From Dysgonomonas sp. Marseille-P4361 (GTDB lineage: Bacteria > Bacteroidota > Bacteroidia > Bacteroidales > Dysgonomonadaceae), in the NCBI RefSeq assembly GCF_900343125.1, contig NZ_OPYL01000003.1:310001-374000 (forward strand): a stretch of 64,000 bases of DNA, in the 5' to 3' direction. The stretch's first letter is position 1, and each line of letters begins with the position of its first letter. The position numbers were made by a program, and so were the translations under genes. Shown piece after piece: positions 7,990 through 16,634 of the stretch. The notes under the pieces are model-generated. The model searched no databases, was not told the DNA's origin, and saw only the letters and a list, made by a program, of their open reading frames with translations.

Positions 7990-9858
7990 CTAGTCATTCA
8001 TAGAAATTAAGAACTCCTCATTATTTATCGTTTTACGCAATCTGCTTTCTAAGAATTGCATTGCCTCTACCGAGTTCATATCTGAAAGGAAATTACGTAG
8101 CACCCACATGCGGCTAAGTGTATCCTGATCAAGTAACAGATCATCACGACGTGTACTTGAAGAGATAATATCCACAGCCGGGAATATGCGTTTATTTGAT
8201 AATTTACGATCAAGCTGAAGTTCCATATTACCTGTTCCTTTAAATTCTTCGAAGATCACGTCATCCATCTTAGAACCTGTTTCGGTAAGTGCTGTAGCTA
8301 TAATGGTAAGCGAGCCTCCGTTCTCGATATTACGAGCAGCACCAAAGAAACGTTTTGGTTTATGAAGGGCATTTGCATCTACCCCTCCTGTTAACACTTT
8401 ACCAGATGCAGGCTGCACTGTATTATAAGCACGAGCCAAACGAGTGATAGAGTCTAATAGAATAACTACATCATGACCACACTCAACCATTCTTTTCGCT
8501 TTGTTCAAAACGATCTCTGCTATTTTCACATGGCGATCGGCAGGTTCATCGAATGTAGAAGCTATGACCTCGGCATTAACACTTCTTTCCATATCTGTCA
8601 CCTCCTCAGGGCGCTCATCGATCAACAGTACGATCATATACACTTCCGGATGGTTGTCAGCTATAGCATTTGCTACATCTTTCAATAAAGTCGTTTTACC
8701 TGTCTTTGGCTGTGCAACGATCAGTCCACGTTGTCCTTTCCCTATAGGAGAGAAAAGATCAACCACACGGCTAGAAAGATTATCATTTCTTCCTTTTGTC
8801 AGTTTGAATTTTTCATTCGGAAACAAAGGCTTTAAATGATCAAATGGTACTCTATCTCTCACCTCCTCAGGTGTACGACCATTTATTCTATCCACTTTTA
8901 CAAGAGGAAAGAATTTTTCTGATTCTTTAGGAGGACGTATAGGTCCTTCTACAATATCTCCGGTTTTTAAACCGAACAAACGGATTTGAGATTGAGATAT
9001 ATAAACATCATCAGGAGATGACATATAGTTATAATCTGAAGAACGTAAAAAGCCGTAACCCTCTTGCATTATCTCTAGTACTCCAGTAGCTGTAAGTATT
9101 CCTTCGAAATCAAAAGCTTTTTCTTGCGGCTGATTATTTTTCTGATTATTCTGATTCTGTGGTTTATTTGTTTTTGGTTGAGACTGAGATACTTCTACCA
9201 TTTCTATTGGTTTCACATCAGAATCAACTTCTAGAGGAGTAAGTAAAGGTAAGCTAGGAACGGGTTCTTCCTCTTTTTGCTCTCTTACTTTGGTTGATTT
9301 AAATACTAATTGAGTCGGTTTTGCTACAGGCTGTTGCTGCTTAGGAACATCTTTTTTGGATATATCTTGCTTTGGTTGATTTTCTTCCGGCTGATTTTTC
9401 TTAATAAAGATTTCTTTCGGTTGAGAAACAGGAGTAGCAACTTTTTCAGTTACTTCTGTTTTTGTTACAACAGCAGGTTTATTCTCTTTTTGAGGCTCTA
9501 TAGCTTTAGGTTTTTCCACCTGTAGAGGACGCTGAGGTTCCTTTTTCTCTATTTTTTTTTCTGCAGCTACTTCTTCCGACTGATTTTTTTTATCCTCTAC
9601 TGCTATTGGTTTAGCCTTCTCCTTTACTGGTTTATTTTTACTTTGAGCTCTTTTTTGTTTTTGTTCAATTCTATCTTCACTCTGATAGCTTTCCGAATTT
9701 TTATTTTTAGCTTCCAGTATAGCCTGCTCATCTAGTATTTTATAGATAAGCTCATCTTTTTTATATGCATCGGGTCTTCTTATCCCCAACTCTTTTGCTA
9801 TAGTTCGTAATTCTATAGTAAGTTTTTCGTTTAGTTCTAAAATATTGTATATACGCAT
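7990..9858 (-). CDS. rho: Transcription termination factor Rho with long disordered insert
   Basis: A 622-residue Rho, about 200 residues longer than the E. coli protein. The N-terminal Rho_N helical domain (residues ~1-45) is followed by a roughly 195-residue K/E/Q/P/N-rich low-complexity stretch. Then come the RNA-binding cold-shock-like domain (from about residue 249, [14 protein letters not shown]) and the RecA-type ATPase with Walker [12 protein letters not shown] and Walker [17 protein letters not shown]. Such inserts are known in Bacteroides Rho, where the disordered region has been linked to condensate formation. A long leader lies upstream and a strong hairpin follows. Function is certain; the behaviour of the insert here is inferred. 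Confidence 0.97.
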   Translation of the reverse strand: MRIYNILELNEKLTIELRTIAKELGIRRPDAYKKDELIYKILDEQAILEAKNKNSESYQSEDRIEQKQKRAQSKNKPVKEKAKPIAVEDKKNQSEEVAAEKKIEKKEPQRPLQVEKPKAIEPQKENKPAVVTKTEVTEKVATPVSQPKEIFIKKNQPEENQPKQDISKKDVPKQQQPVAKPTQLVFKSTKVREQKEEEPVPSLPLLTPLEVDSDVKPIEMVEVSQSQPKTNKPQNQNNQKNNQPQEKAFDFEGILTATGVLEIMQEGYGFLRSSDYNYMSSPDDVYISQSQIRLFGLKTGDIVEGPIRPPKESEKFFPLVKVDRINGRTPEEVRDRVPFDHLKPLFPNEKFKLTKGRNDNLSSRVVDLFSPIGKGQRGLIVAQPKTGKTTLLKDVANAIADNHPEVYMIVLLIDERPEEVTDMERSVNAEVIASTFDEPADRHVKIAEIVLNKAKRMVECGHDVVILLDSITRLARAYNTVQPASGKVLTGGVDANALHKPKRFFGAARNIENGGSLTIIATALTETGSKMDDVIFEEFKGTGNMELQLDRKLSNKRIFPAVDIISSSTRRDDLLLDQDTLSRMWVLRNFLSDMNSVEAMQFLESRLRKTINNEEFLISMND

Positions 9859-10308
9859 CGTATATTTATTTTAATATTTAATTTTGATATAATACTTCAA
9901 TTGAAAGTGGTTGAAAGTGGTCTTTGAGTATCTTAGCGTAACATTTTACAGAAAGCGACATAGTCTATTTAAGGTCCTGTTATTACCCAAGTAAATCATT
10001 TATAAATTAACCATATACGTAGACAGAGAATCTAATTTACATTTTCTATACCTCTTATTTTTGAATCTCCTTATTTATTGAATACTGTATGATCCACACA
10101 ATTTCTCCTCCATTATATTTTCCAAAACAGACATTAACTTAATAAGTTAATATTAGAACGAGTAGTAAAATCTTGGATTATAAAGATACTAAAGTCGTAT
10201 CGCAGTGTGTCAAAAGCATTGCAAAGATATATATATTTTTGAAAAAACAAATAACTATTAGAAAAAAGGTAGTTAATCGAAAAAAGTTTTAACTTTCTAT
10301 GCTATAGA
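9859..10308 (-). other. Long rho leader/intergenic region
   Basis: 450 bp between rho and the upstream PurF-like gene, with no convincing gene. It holds two perfect tandem copies of TTGAAAGTGG (9901-9920), about 43 bp from the rho start, and a promoter-like pair at 10181-10214. If that promoter is used, the rho leader is about 310 nt, which would leave room for autoregulation as known for rho in other bacteria. Confidence 0.45.
10181..10214 (-). promoter_or_regulatory. Candidate rho promoter
   Basis: On the minus strand TTTG (plus 10211-10214) is followed after 22 bp by TATCTTTA (plus 10181-10188), close to the phylum's -33/-7 pattern, though the spacer is slightly long. Confidence 0.35.
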
Positions 10309-11715
10309 TTAATAATCTTCGCCCTCTCCATTATAACAATAAGTACAAATACTCTCTTTAGGTAATCCTATTGATTCAACCAGATCTTCGACAGAATTAT
10401 ACTTGAGTGTAGTAATTTTCAATTTCTTTCTAATACACTCAACCATGTTTGTATATTGTTCTGAATCGGTGGTTGCATATTTCTTCAGATCCTTATTTTC
10501 ATCACCTTCCAATTCTTTTACTGTACGGCGAGCAATTAGCTCTAATGGAGAACGAGATGTGGTAAACCCAATAAAAGGACAAGAATATAAAATAGGGGGA
10601 CAACCAATACGTATATGCACCTCTTTGGCTCCGTAACCATAAAGAATTTCCACATTGTCCTTAAGTTGAGTTCCTCTAACAATAGAATCGTCGCAGAATA
10701 TTATCTTTTTATCTTTGAGCAATTGATGATTCGGAATCAGTTTCATTTTTGCGACCAACTCCCTTATTTTTTGGTTAGCAGGAGTAAAGCTTCTTGGCCA
10801 AGTTGGAGTATATTTAATTAGTGCTCTACGGTAAGGGATGCCTTTACCTTCTGAGTAACCCAATCCCATCCCAATACCCGACTCTGGAATTGCAGCCACA
10901 TAATCCGCTTCAACAGTATCTTTTTTTGCCATCGCCATACCACAAGCATGACGCACTGTGTCTACATTTATACCTTCGTAATCTGATGTTGGATAACCAT
11001 AATAGGCCCATAAGAATGAACATATTTGCATTTTGTCATTAGGCTTGTGCAACTGGGTCATACTATCCGAAGTCAATTTTACAATTTCGCCCGGACCAAT
11101 ATTATATACTAGTTCATATTCCAAGTTTGGAAAACTGCAAGGTTCACTAGATACAGCATATGCCCCATCTTTCTTGCCTACCAAAACCGGTGTTCTTCCC
11201 CATCTGTCTCTGGCTGCGATAATTCCATCTTCGGTAAGAATAAGCATAGAACACGAGCCTTTGATCTTGCTAAAGACATACTCTATTCCCTCTATAAAAG
11301 ATTTTTTCTCAGAGAGCAATAAAGCAATAAGTTCAGTTTGATTAATCTGTCCCGAATTAAACTCTGTAAAGTGACCACCATTATCTAATATTTCCTTTTC
11401 CAGTTCACTTATATTGTTCACTTTCGCGACTGTTGCAACAGCATATTTTCCCAAATGTGAACTTAAAAAGATGGGTTGGGGATCTGTATCGCTGATAACT
11501 CCTATTCCCGAATTCCCCTGAAACTTATCTAAATCAGCTTCAAAACGCAATCTGAAATATGAATTTTCCAGATTATGGATCGCGCGATTAAAGACTCCTT
11601 CATGTAAAGTTACCATTCCTCCTCGACGTGTACCTAAGTGAGAATTGTAATCTATACCATAAAAAAGGTCTGTTGCACATGCTGTATTAGAGATCGTTCC
11701 AAAAAATCCACCCAT
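10309..11715 (-). CDS. PurF-like amidophosphoribosyltransferase homologue lacking the nucleophilic Cys
   Basis: A 468-residue protein with the full two-domain PurF layout: an N-terminal Ntn-hydrolase glutaminase-like domain (residues ~1-230) and a C-terminal PRPP-binding phosphoribosyltransferase domain. The PRPP loop IIFCDDSIVRGTQL lies at 338-351, and the end ICTYCYNGEGEDY resembles PurF. Active PurF starts MCGI..., where Cys2 attacks glutamine. This protein starts MGGFFG, so the nucleophile is absent while the fold and the transferase motif are kept. Similar MGGFFG proteins occur widely in Bacteroidales. It might use free ammonia, bind PRPP as a sensor, or do another transfer. A -7-like element is at 11745-11752. 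It is not next to other purine genes. Confidence 0.85.
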   Translation of the reverse strand: MGGFFGTISNTACATDLFYGIDYNSHLGTRRGGMVTLHEGVFNRAIHNLENSYFRLRFEADLDKFQGNSGIGVISDTDPQPIFLSSHLGKYAVATVAKVNNISELEKEILDNGGHFTEFNSGQINQTELIALLLSEKKSFIEGIEYVFSKIKGSCSMLILTEDGIIAARDRWGRTPVLVGKKDGAYAVSSEPCSFPNLEYELVYNIGPGEIVKLTSDSMTQLHKPNDKMQICSFLWAYYGYPTSDYEGINVDTVRHACGMAMAKKDTVEADYVAAIPESGIGMGLGYSEGKGIPYRRALIKYTPTWPRSFTPANQKIRELVAKMKLIPNHQLLKDKKIIFCDDSIVRGTQLKDNVEILYGYGAKEVHIRIGCPPILYSCPFIGFTTSRSPLELIARRTVKELEGDENKDLKKYATTDSEQYTNMVECIRKKLKITTLKYNSVEDLVESIGLPKESICTYCYNGEGEDY

Positions 11716-11878
11716 TGTTCTAGTTTTTTAGTGTTTTTAAGGCGCAAAGATAAAATATTTGACCCTAAAATTTCTATACAGAAGGTATAATTTTAACGAA
11801 TAATTCTTACTTTACTATAATAAAGATCAATTTTATTCAAGACAAGGTTTTGAGCATTAAAATTGTTATTATTTTATA

Positions 11879-11886
11879 TAACTTTG
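11879..11886 (+). promoter_or_regulatory. Candidate -7 element for the phosphatase-like lipoprotein
   Basis: TAACTTTG matches TAnnTTTG and lies 35 bp before the ATG at 11922. No TTTG is found at the ideal upstream distance, so only the -7 part is supported. Confidence 0.35.
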
Positions 11887-11921
11887 TTTTCATCTAACAA
11901 TAGATCCTCAATATACTACAC

Positions 11922-12971
11922 ATGAATAAATCATTTTTTATAATTATATTAGGCTTCTTTTTAATAACATCTTGTAAGAAAGAATCAGTACAAAAAGCAG
12001 AATATTCAGGTATGGATATATCAAAAGACGTAAATATTATACGTGACAAAACAACGAAGTCTGCCTCTATGCAGATTTATACTCAAGGCGAGTGGAGTAT
12101 CTATGGAGGTCCATCTATAGATCAAATCAACTTAGAGAGTCCTATTGCTCAAGGCACAAATAGTGGAACATTCCCTATCGATGTACCTAGTCAAGCCAGA
12201 TCTTACTTTCAGGTGGTAACTGAGCATGGAAAAGCTATTGCAGCAGACAGGCACCTGCCTATGACAGGTGGATATAATTTCAGGGATTTAGGAGGCTATC
12301 GTACTCAAGAAGGGAAATATGTAAAATGGGGGAAAATATTCCGCTCCGATGATTTGCATAACCTAACAAAAGATGATTTACAATATTTAGCAGAGATACC
12401 AATTGTATCCATCGTGGATTTCCGCTCAGAGGAAGAATGCACTCAATTACCTGATAAAAACCCATCATCGGTAAAAGAGAACTATAAACTATCTATATCT
12501 CCTGGAAACTTAATGAATGCTTTTTCTCTAAGCAAAGAGGATATAACTTCCGAAAAGATTGATTCGCTAATGAAAGAAATGAACATCTTACTCGTTACAG
12601 ACCCAGACTGTATAGATCGTTATAAAAAGTTTTTTGAATTATTGCAAAGTGATTCCGATACACCTCTAATGTTTCATTGTTCGGCGGGAAAAGACAGAAC
12701 AGGTATGGGAGCAGCATTGATCTTATCGGCTCTGGGAGTAGACGAGCAAACTATAATGAAAGATTATTTATTATCGAATGTATATTTAGCAAACAAATAC
12801 AGTAAAATAAAAGCAGAAAACCCGAATTTATCTTCATTATTCGAGGTTAAATCCGAATTCTTACAAGCTGGATTAGACAGAATAAAGAAAGATCATGGTA
12901 CTGTAGAAAACTATCTGACCAAAGTTCTGAATGTGGATATAGCTAAGATGAGAGAAATATATTTGTATTAA
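11922..12971 (+). CDS. Secreted tyrosine-phosphatase-like lipoprotein
   Basis: A 349-residue protein with a lipoprotein signal (lipobox LITSC, lipid-modified C18), so it is likely anchored in an outer or periplasmic membrane face. Residues ~113-170 contain GGYNFRDLGGYRT and KIFRSDDL, typical of the Tyr_phosphatase_3/DSP-like family. The active-site loop is HCSAGKDRTG with C253 and R259, a complete CX5R signature. The general-acid region is less clear. Substrate may be a phosphoprotein, phospholipid or inositol phosphate; the sequence does not decide. Residues ~30-105 form an extra N-terminal, probably beta-rich domain. Its neighbours are unrelated. It converges on the ABC-F gene with a shared hairpin. 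Confidence 0.85.
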   Translation: MNKSFFIIILGFFLITSCKKESVQKAEYSGMDISKDVNIIRDKTTKSASMQIYTQGEWSIYGGPSIDQINLESPIAQGTNSGTFPIDVPSQARSYFQVVTEHGKAIAADRHLPMTGGYNFRDLGGYRTQEGKYVKWGKIFRSDDLHNLTKDDLQYLAEIPIVSIVDFRSEEECTQLPDKNPSSVKENYKLSISPGNLMNAFSLSKEDITSEKIDSLMKEMNILLVTDPDCIDRYKKFFELLQSDSDTPLMFHCSAGKDRTGMGAALILSALGVDEQTIMKDYLLSNVYLANKYSKIKAENPNLSSLFEVKSEFLQAGLDRIKKDHGTVENYLTKVLNVDIAKMREIYLY

Positions 12972-12989
12972 ATATTTCCATATAAATAA

Positions 12990-13030
12990 AAATAAATAAA
13001 GCACTGAAAATTCAGTGCTTTATTTATTTT
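12990..13030. terminator. Bidirectional terminator
   Basis: AAATAAATAAAGCACTGA pairs with TCAGTGCTTTATTTATTT around AAAT. It has A/T runs on both sides and sits between convergent genes ending at 12971 and 13038. Confidence 0.8.
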
Positions 13031-13037
13031 ATTTCTT

Positions 13038-14654
13038 TTAAGAACTCAAAGCCTTTTTCTTTGCCAAGAAATCTTTTATACCGCCTATATGTTCACGAAC
13101 TTTTTTATCGGAAAACTCATACACTTTGGTTACAAGTCCATCAAGAAAATCTCTATCATGCGAGACAAGAATAACTGTACCATCGTAATCCAAAAGAGCA
13201 TTCTTGAGCACTTCTTTAGTCTTCAGGTCAAGGTGGTTGGTAGGCTCATCGAGAATAAGCAGGTTAACAGGCTCCAGTAATAACTTTATCATAGCCAGAC
13301 GAGTTCTTTCTCCTCCTGATAATACTTTCACCTTTTTATCAGAATCGTCTTTATTAAACATAAATGCGCCTAATATATTGCGTATCTGAGTACGGATATC
13401 TCCCTCTGCTACTCTATCAATCGTTTCAAAAACAGTTAGGTCTTCATCCAAAAGGTCTGCTTGGTTTTGAGCAAAATAGCCAATTTCGACATTGTGCCCA
13501 AGCATAATATCTCCCTCGTAAGGAGTCTCGCCCATCACACATTTTACAAATGTAGATTTACCTTCTCCATTCTTTCCGGCCAATGCTATCTTCTCTCCTC
13601 TTTCTACCATCAGGTTTACATTACTAAAAATCAGATTGTCATCGTATTTTTTGGTAAGCATGTCTACTGTAAGAGGATATGTTCCCGAACGCGTAGCTGG
13701 TTGGAAACGAATACGAATTTGAGATTTATCTTCCTCATCTATCTCCACTCGTTCCATCTTTTCTAGTTGACGAACACGGCTCTGAACCAACACTGCTTTT
13801 GCCGCCTGAGCCCTGAAGCGTTCGATAAACTCCTCCATTTCTGCTATTTGCTTTTGCTGCGCCTCCCAAGCATGAATTTGCTGTTGGCGACGTTCCTGAC
13901 GAAGTTCCAAATATTTAGTATAGTTTACCTTGTAATCATATATACGTCCCATAGTCAACTCTATGGTACGGGTAGTAACTGCATCGATAAAAGCTCTGTC
14001 GTGCGAAATTAAAACGACCGCTTTAGCCTGAGTAGTGATAAATTCTTCTAGCCAACCGATAGACTCAATATCAAGGTGATTGGTAGGCTCATCTAACAAT
14101 AACACATCGGGATTACGCAGCAAAAGTTTAGCCAATTCTATTCTCATTCGCCAACCTCCACTAAATTCGCTTGTTGGACGATCCAGGTCGGTACGTTTGA
14201 AACCTAAGCCAAGCAAAGCTTTCTCAACCTCTCCTTCAAAATTGATTCCCTCTACCATCGCCAGACGTTCGTGTGCATGGCTAAAATCATCGATCAGTTT
14301 TGCATAATCATCTGATTCGTAGTCGGTACGAGTTTCCAACTGCTTATTCATATCTTCTATCTTAGCCTGTAGCTCGAAGATATGCTCGAAAGCCAAAGAT
14401 GCTTCTTCTCTGACAGTACGTTCGTCCGAGATTTTCATCACCTGAGGCAGATAACCTACAGTAGAACCATCGGGGCTGGTGATTGTTCCCTTATAATGTG
14501 TATTCACTCCGGCCAACATTTTCAACATGGTACTTTTCCCCGCACCATTTTTACCCACCAAAGCAATTTTATCTTTTTCGTTAATTATGTAGCTTATATT
14601 ATCAAATAATATTCTGTCGCCTAATTCAACTTTTAAACTGTCAACTATTAGCAT
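13038..14654 (-). CDS. ABC-F family ATPase
   Basis: A 538-residue soluble protein with two ABC cassettes and no membrane segments. Cassette 1 has Walker A GKNGAGKST and signature FSGGWRMRIELAKLLL with DEPTNHLDI. A charged linker rich in Arg/Gln/Glu follows (residues ~240-310). Cassette 2 has GKNGEGKST, LSGGERTRLA and DEPTNHLDL. This is the ABC-F layout of ribosome-associated factors (EttA/YbiT/YkpA type); the linker contacts the ribosome. Sequence style fits the YbiT/YkpA branch rather than Uup. A -7-like TACCTTTG lies at 14683-14690 on the minus strand. Whether it is a housekeeping translation factor or gives antibiotic protection cannot be decided, though the former is more likely. Confidence 0.93.
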   Translation of the reverse strand: MLIVDSLKVELGDRILFDNISYIINEKDKIALVGKNGAGKSTMLKMLAGVNTHYKGTITSPDGSTVGYLPQVMKISDERTVREEASLAFEHIFELQAKIEDMNKQLETRTDYESDDYAKLIDDFSHAHERLAMVEGINFEGEVEKALLGLGFKRTDLDRPTSEFSGGWRMRIELAKLLLRNPDVLLLDEPTNHLDIESIGWLEEFITTQAKAVVLISHDRAFIDAVTTRTIELTMGRIYDYKVNYTKYLELRQERRQQQIHAWEAQQKQIAEMEEFIERFRAQAAKAVLVQSRVRQLEKMERVEIDEEDKSQIRIRFQPATRSGTYPLTVDMLTKKYDDNLIFSNVNLMVERGEKIALAGKNGEGKSTFVKCVMGETPYEGDIMLGHNVEIGYFAQNQADLLDEDLTVFETIDRVAEGDIRTQIRNILGAFMFNKDDSDKKVKVLSGGERTRLAMIKLLLEPVNLLILDEPTNHLDLKTKEVLKNALLDYDGTVILVSHDRDFLDGLVTKVYEFSDKKVREHIGGIKDFLAKKKALSS

Positions 14655-14712
14655 TAAAAATTCTTTTATTTTTTAGAAGGTGCAAAGGTAGATTAAAAAT
14701 TAAATATAATAA

Positions 14713-14742
14713 AATAGGCATTCGATTTAACGAATGCCTATT
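14713..14742 (-). terminator. Terminator after the GH99-like lipoprotein gene
   Basis: AATAGGCATTCG pairs with CGAATGCCTATT around ATTTAA, a perfect 12-bp stem. It lies between two leftward genes. Confidence 0.75.
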
Positions 14743-14771
14743 TACTATATATTATTGTAATACATCTATTC

Positions 14772-15902
14772 CTATTGAGCATCTGACTTAGCGGAATGTA
14801 CGACCTCTTTTATCATTCTGAGATGTTCTCCATCCTCATCCCCCTTGCTAGGAACTAAATAGCCTCCTTCGCCAAATTCATTCCATGCATAAATCATTAC
14901 CATTTTTTCTTTTACTGTTGCCTCTGGATAAGCTTCGATCCATTCTGCTGCTCTGAGTAAACTACTTTTAAATTTCTCCGGAGTATTATTCACAAAATAC
15001 CAACCATTGGTATCTGCTTTCTCCCCATTTCGCCACTCCTTCCATGGTCTGGGATCCCACCCCACTGATACGGATGGAATATAAGGCTGGCTTGTTACCA
15101 CCCACTCCCTTTCGGTTACCTCAAGCAGATCATCGTAATCTCGTTCCGGATTACCTTTATTATCCCCAACAGGAATAGCATTATAGTGTGTCCTATACTG
15201 ATATTCTTTAGCATTTGGAGCACTTCCGCACGCAACAATGCTCAAGCTATCGATATTTAAAGCGAGTGCTGTTTTTTGCATCGTATCCCGTTCTTTTTGA
15301 TTCAAACCATTCGGATTGAATATAGACAAACAGGGCTTTCCGTCAATAGTTATATATTGCTCATCTTTGAAATATTGACTAAGACACCTTACAGCCTCCA
15401 CCCAATTCTCTTCACCCACTATTTCTGCGCCTTCATGGTTTGCTATTAATATCCCAAATTTGAGGCGATGCTTGTTCTTTGCCTTCAAATAGAGATCTAT
15501 ACACTTGTGAGCAGAGAAATTATCAATTCGTTCGTTATTAATGCTTCCTTTATCATTGCTCCAGTACCAACAAAACATAAAAAAATCAATTCCATTATCA
15601 GCAGCTAGATCTATTTGCTCTTCCATTATTTCAAGAGAATCATCTCTCCAACCCCATATAGGCTGGCGATCACTATATTCGTAGAATAAGCTCTTTGTAA
15701 GGTGTGTTGGTGCATCTTTTGCCCACTCTTGTTCTTCGGGTACTTCAGACAAGGCATTAACTCCTGCCCATCCTCCAAAATAATAAACTCCTACTTTTAT
15801 TCTCTTGGGTAGTATACTTCCCCTTTCCGAAGGATTATCGTCATTTGAGCAAGAACAAAACAAGATACAAGTTATGAAAATTAACTTGAATAGTTTATGC
15901 AT
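14772..15902 (-). CDS. GH99/WbsX-like secreted lipoprotein
   Basis: A protein of about 376 residues of the glycoside hydrolase 99-like/WbsX family, a TIM-barrel group linked to glycan processing. Family marks seen: VGVYYFGGW near the N-terminus, GIDFFMFCWYWSND, and a C-terminal YAWNEFGEGGYLVPS block with conserved acidic residues. I place the start at 15902 because MHKLFKLIFITC then opens a clean lipoprotein signal ending near FCSC; the frame stays open upstream to an ATG at 15959, which would add 19 less signal-like residues. No polysaccharide utilisation genes are adjacent. The exact linkage it cleaves is unknown, and catalytic activity is inferred from fold only. Confidence 0.82.
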   Translation of the reverse strand: MHKLFKLIFITCILFCSCSNDDNPSERGSILPKRIKVGVYYFGGWAGVNALSEVPEEQEWAKDAPTHLTKSLFYEYSDRQPIWGWRDDSLEIMEEQIDLAADNGIDFFMFCWYWSNDKGSINNERIDNFSAHKCIDLYLKAKNKHRLKFGILIANHEGAEIVGEENWVEAVRCLSQYFKDEQYITIDGKPCLSIFNPNGLNQKERDTMQKTALALNIDSLSIVACGSAPNAKEYQYRTHYNAIPVGDNKGNPERDYDDLLEVTEREWVVTSQPYIPSVSVGWDPRPWKEWRNGEKADTNGWYFVNNTPEKFKSSLLRAAEWIEAYPEATVKEKMVMIYAWNEFGEGGYLVPSKGDEDGEHLRMIKEVVHSAKSDAQ

Positions 15903-16001
15903 AAGTTTGTGTAATATAAGTATCCTTTTTAAGGGAAAAGGATAATAAGATTTGCTCACCTATAGCATATTATAAACAACTACAGATGAGCAAAATATAT
16001 T

Positions 16002-16553
16002 TTATATAATTTCTTCTACTTGTTTCAAGAAATTGACACGATTGTCATTACCTCCATGTGTAGTTCCCTGACAGTTTAGCCATGTTCCATTTTGAAAACC
16101 TAGAGAGTATAAGTTTTTCAAGAAGACATCTTCTATAAATACCTTCCAGTTTTCTGTAGGGCTTTCACTTGTTGTTAATATTGTTGTTTTCTTTATATTG
16201 GTCATTAATGGAGTCCAACCATTCTCATATGAATGAGAGAATCCGACAAGCAATACTTTATCCAAAAATCCTTTCAGGTCGGCAGGCATCATACCCCACC
16301 ATATAGGAAAGATAAAGATAACTTCTTCTGACTCTTTCAGCATATTTTGATATTTGCCTACAAGAGGATCGTCAAATTTACCTGCACTGTATAGTTTAAG
16401 GTCAGCTTCCTTCATCAATGGATTGAAATTATCTTTCGGCAAATCTATTACCTGATAAGGTCTACCCTCTTTTTCTAGTTTCGCAGTAACTGTGTCTAAG
16501 ATAGCATGATTGAAGCTCCCATGCCAAGGATGTGTGAATAGTATTGTAACCAT
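16002..16553 (-). CDS. Flavodoxin-fold NAD(P)H:quinone oxidoreductase
   Basis: A 183-residue protein of the flavodoxin_2 family (MdaB/KefF/NQO type). The N-terminal VTILFTHPWHGSFN forms the FMN phosphate loop, and FPIWWGMMPADLKGFLDKVL is the family's flavin/quinone-site signature. Such enzymes reduce quinones by two electrons to limit redox cycling. It stands between a lactonase-like gene and the GH99-like gene, all leftward, with gaps of about 80-100 bp, so it may have its own promoter. Substrate not determined. Confidence 0.88.
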   Translation of the reverse strand: MVTILFTHPWHGSFNHAILDTVTAKLEKEGRPYQVIDLPKDNFNPLMKEADLKLYSAGKFDDPLVGKYQNMLKESEEVIFIFPIWWGMMPADLKGFLDKVLLVGFSHSYENGWTPLMTNIKKTTILTTSESPTENWKVFIEDVFLKNLYSLGFQNGTWLNCQGTTHGGNDNRVNFLKQVEEII

Positions 16554-16634
16554 AATTATTAATTTATTTTTTCGGAGGCTAAAGTTAACAATTTACCCCC
16601 GAACAAAAAACTCAGTTTACAAGATTATTCTTTT

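Noticed and set aside
9128-9700. Plus-strand open frames across the Rho insert
   Set aside because: They arise from the low-complexity K/E/Q codons read in reverse and give Phe/Leu-rich chains without family likeness.
9901-9920. Tandem TTGAAAGTGG as a Pho-like or regulator site
   Set aside because: There are only two units of 10 bp with no similarity to the 11-bp KTAACA repeats and no linked regulator, so I record it only as a repeat in the rho leader.
15903-15959. Longer start for the GH99-like lipoprotein
   Set aside because: The 19 extra residues put a second basic/hydrophobic segment before a complete lipoprotein signal. The start at 15902 is simpler.
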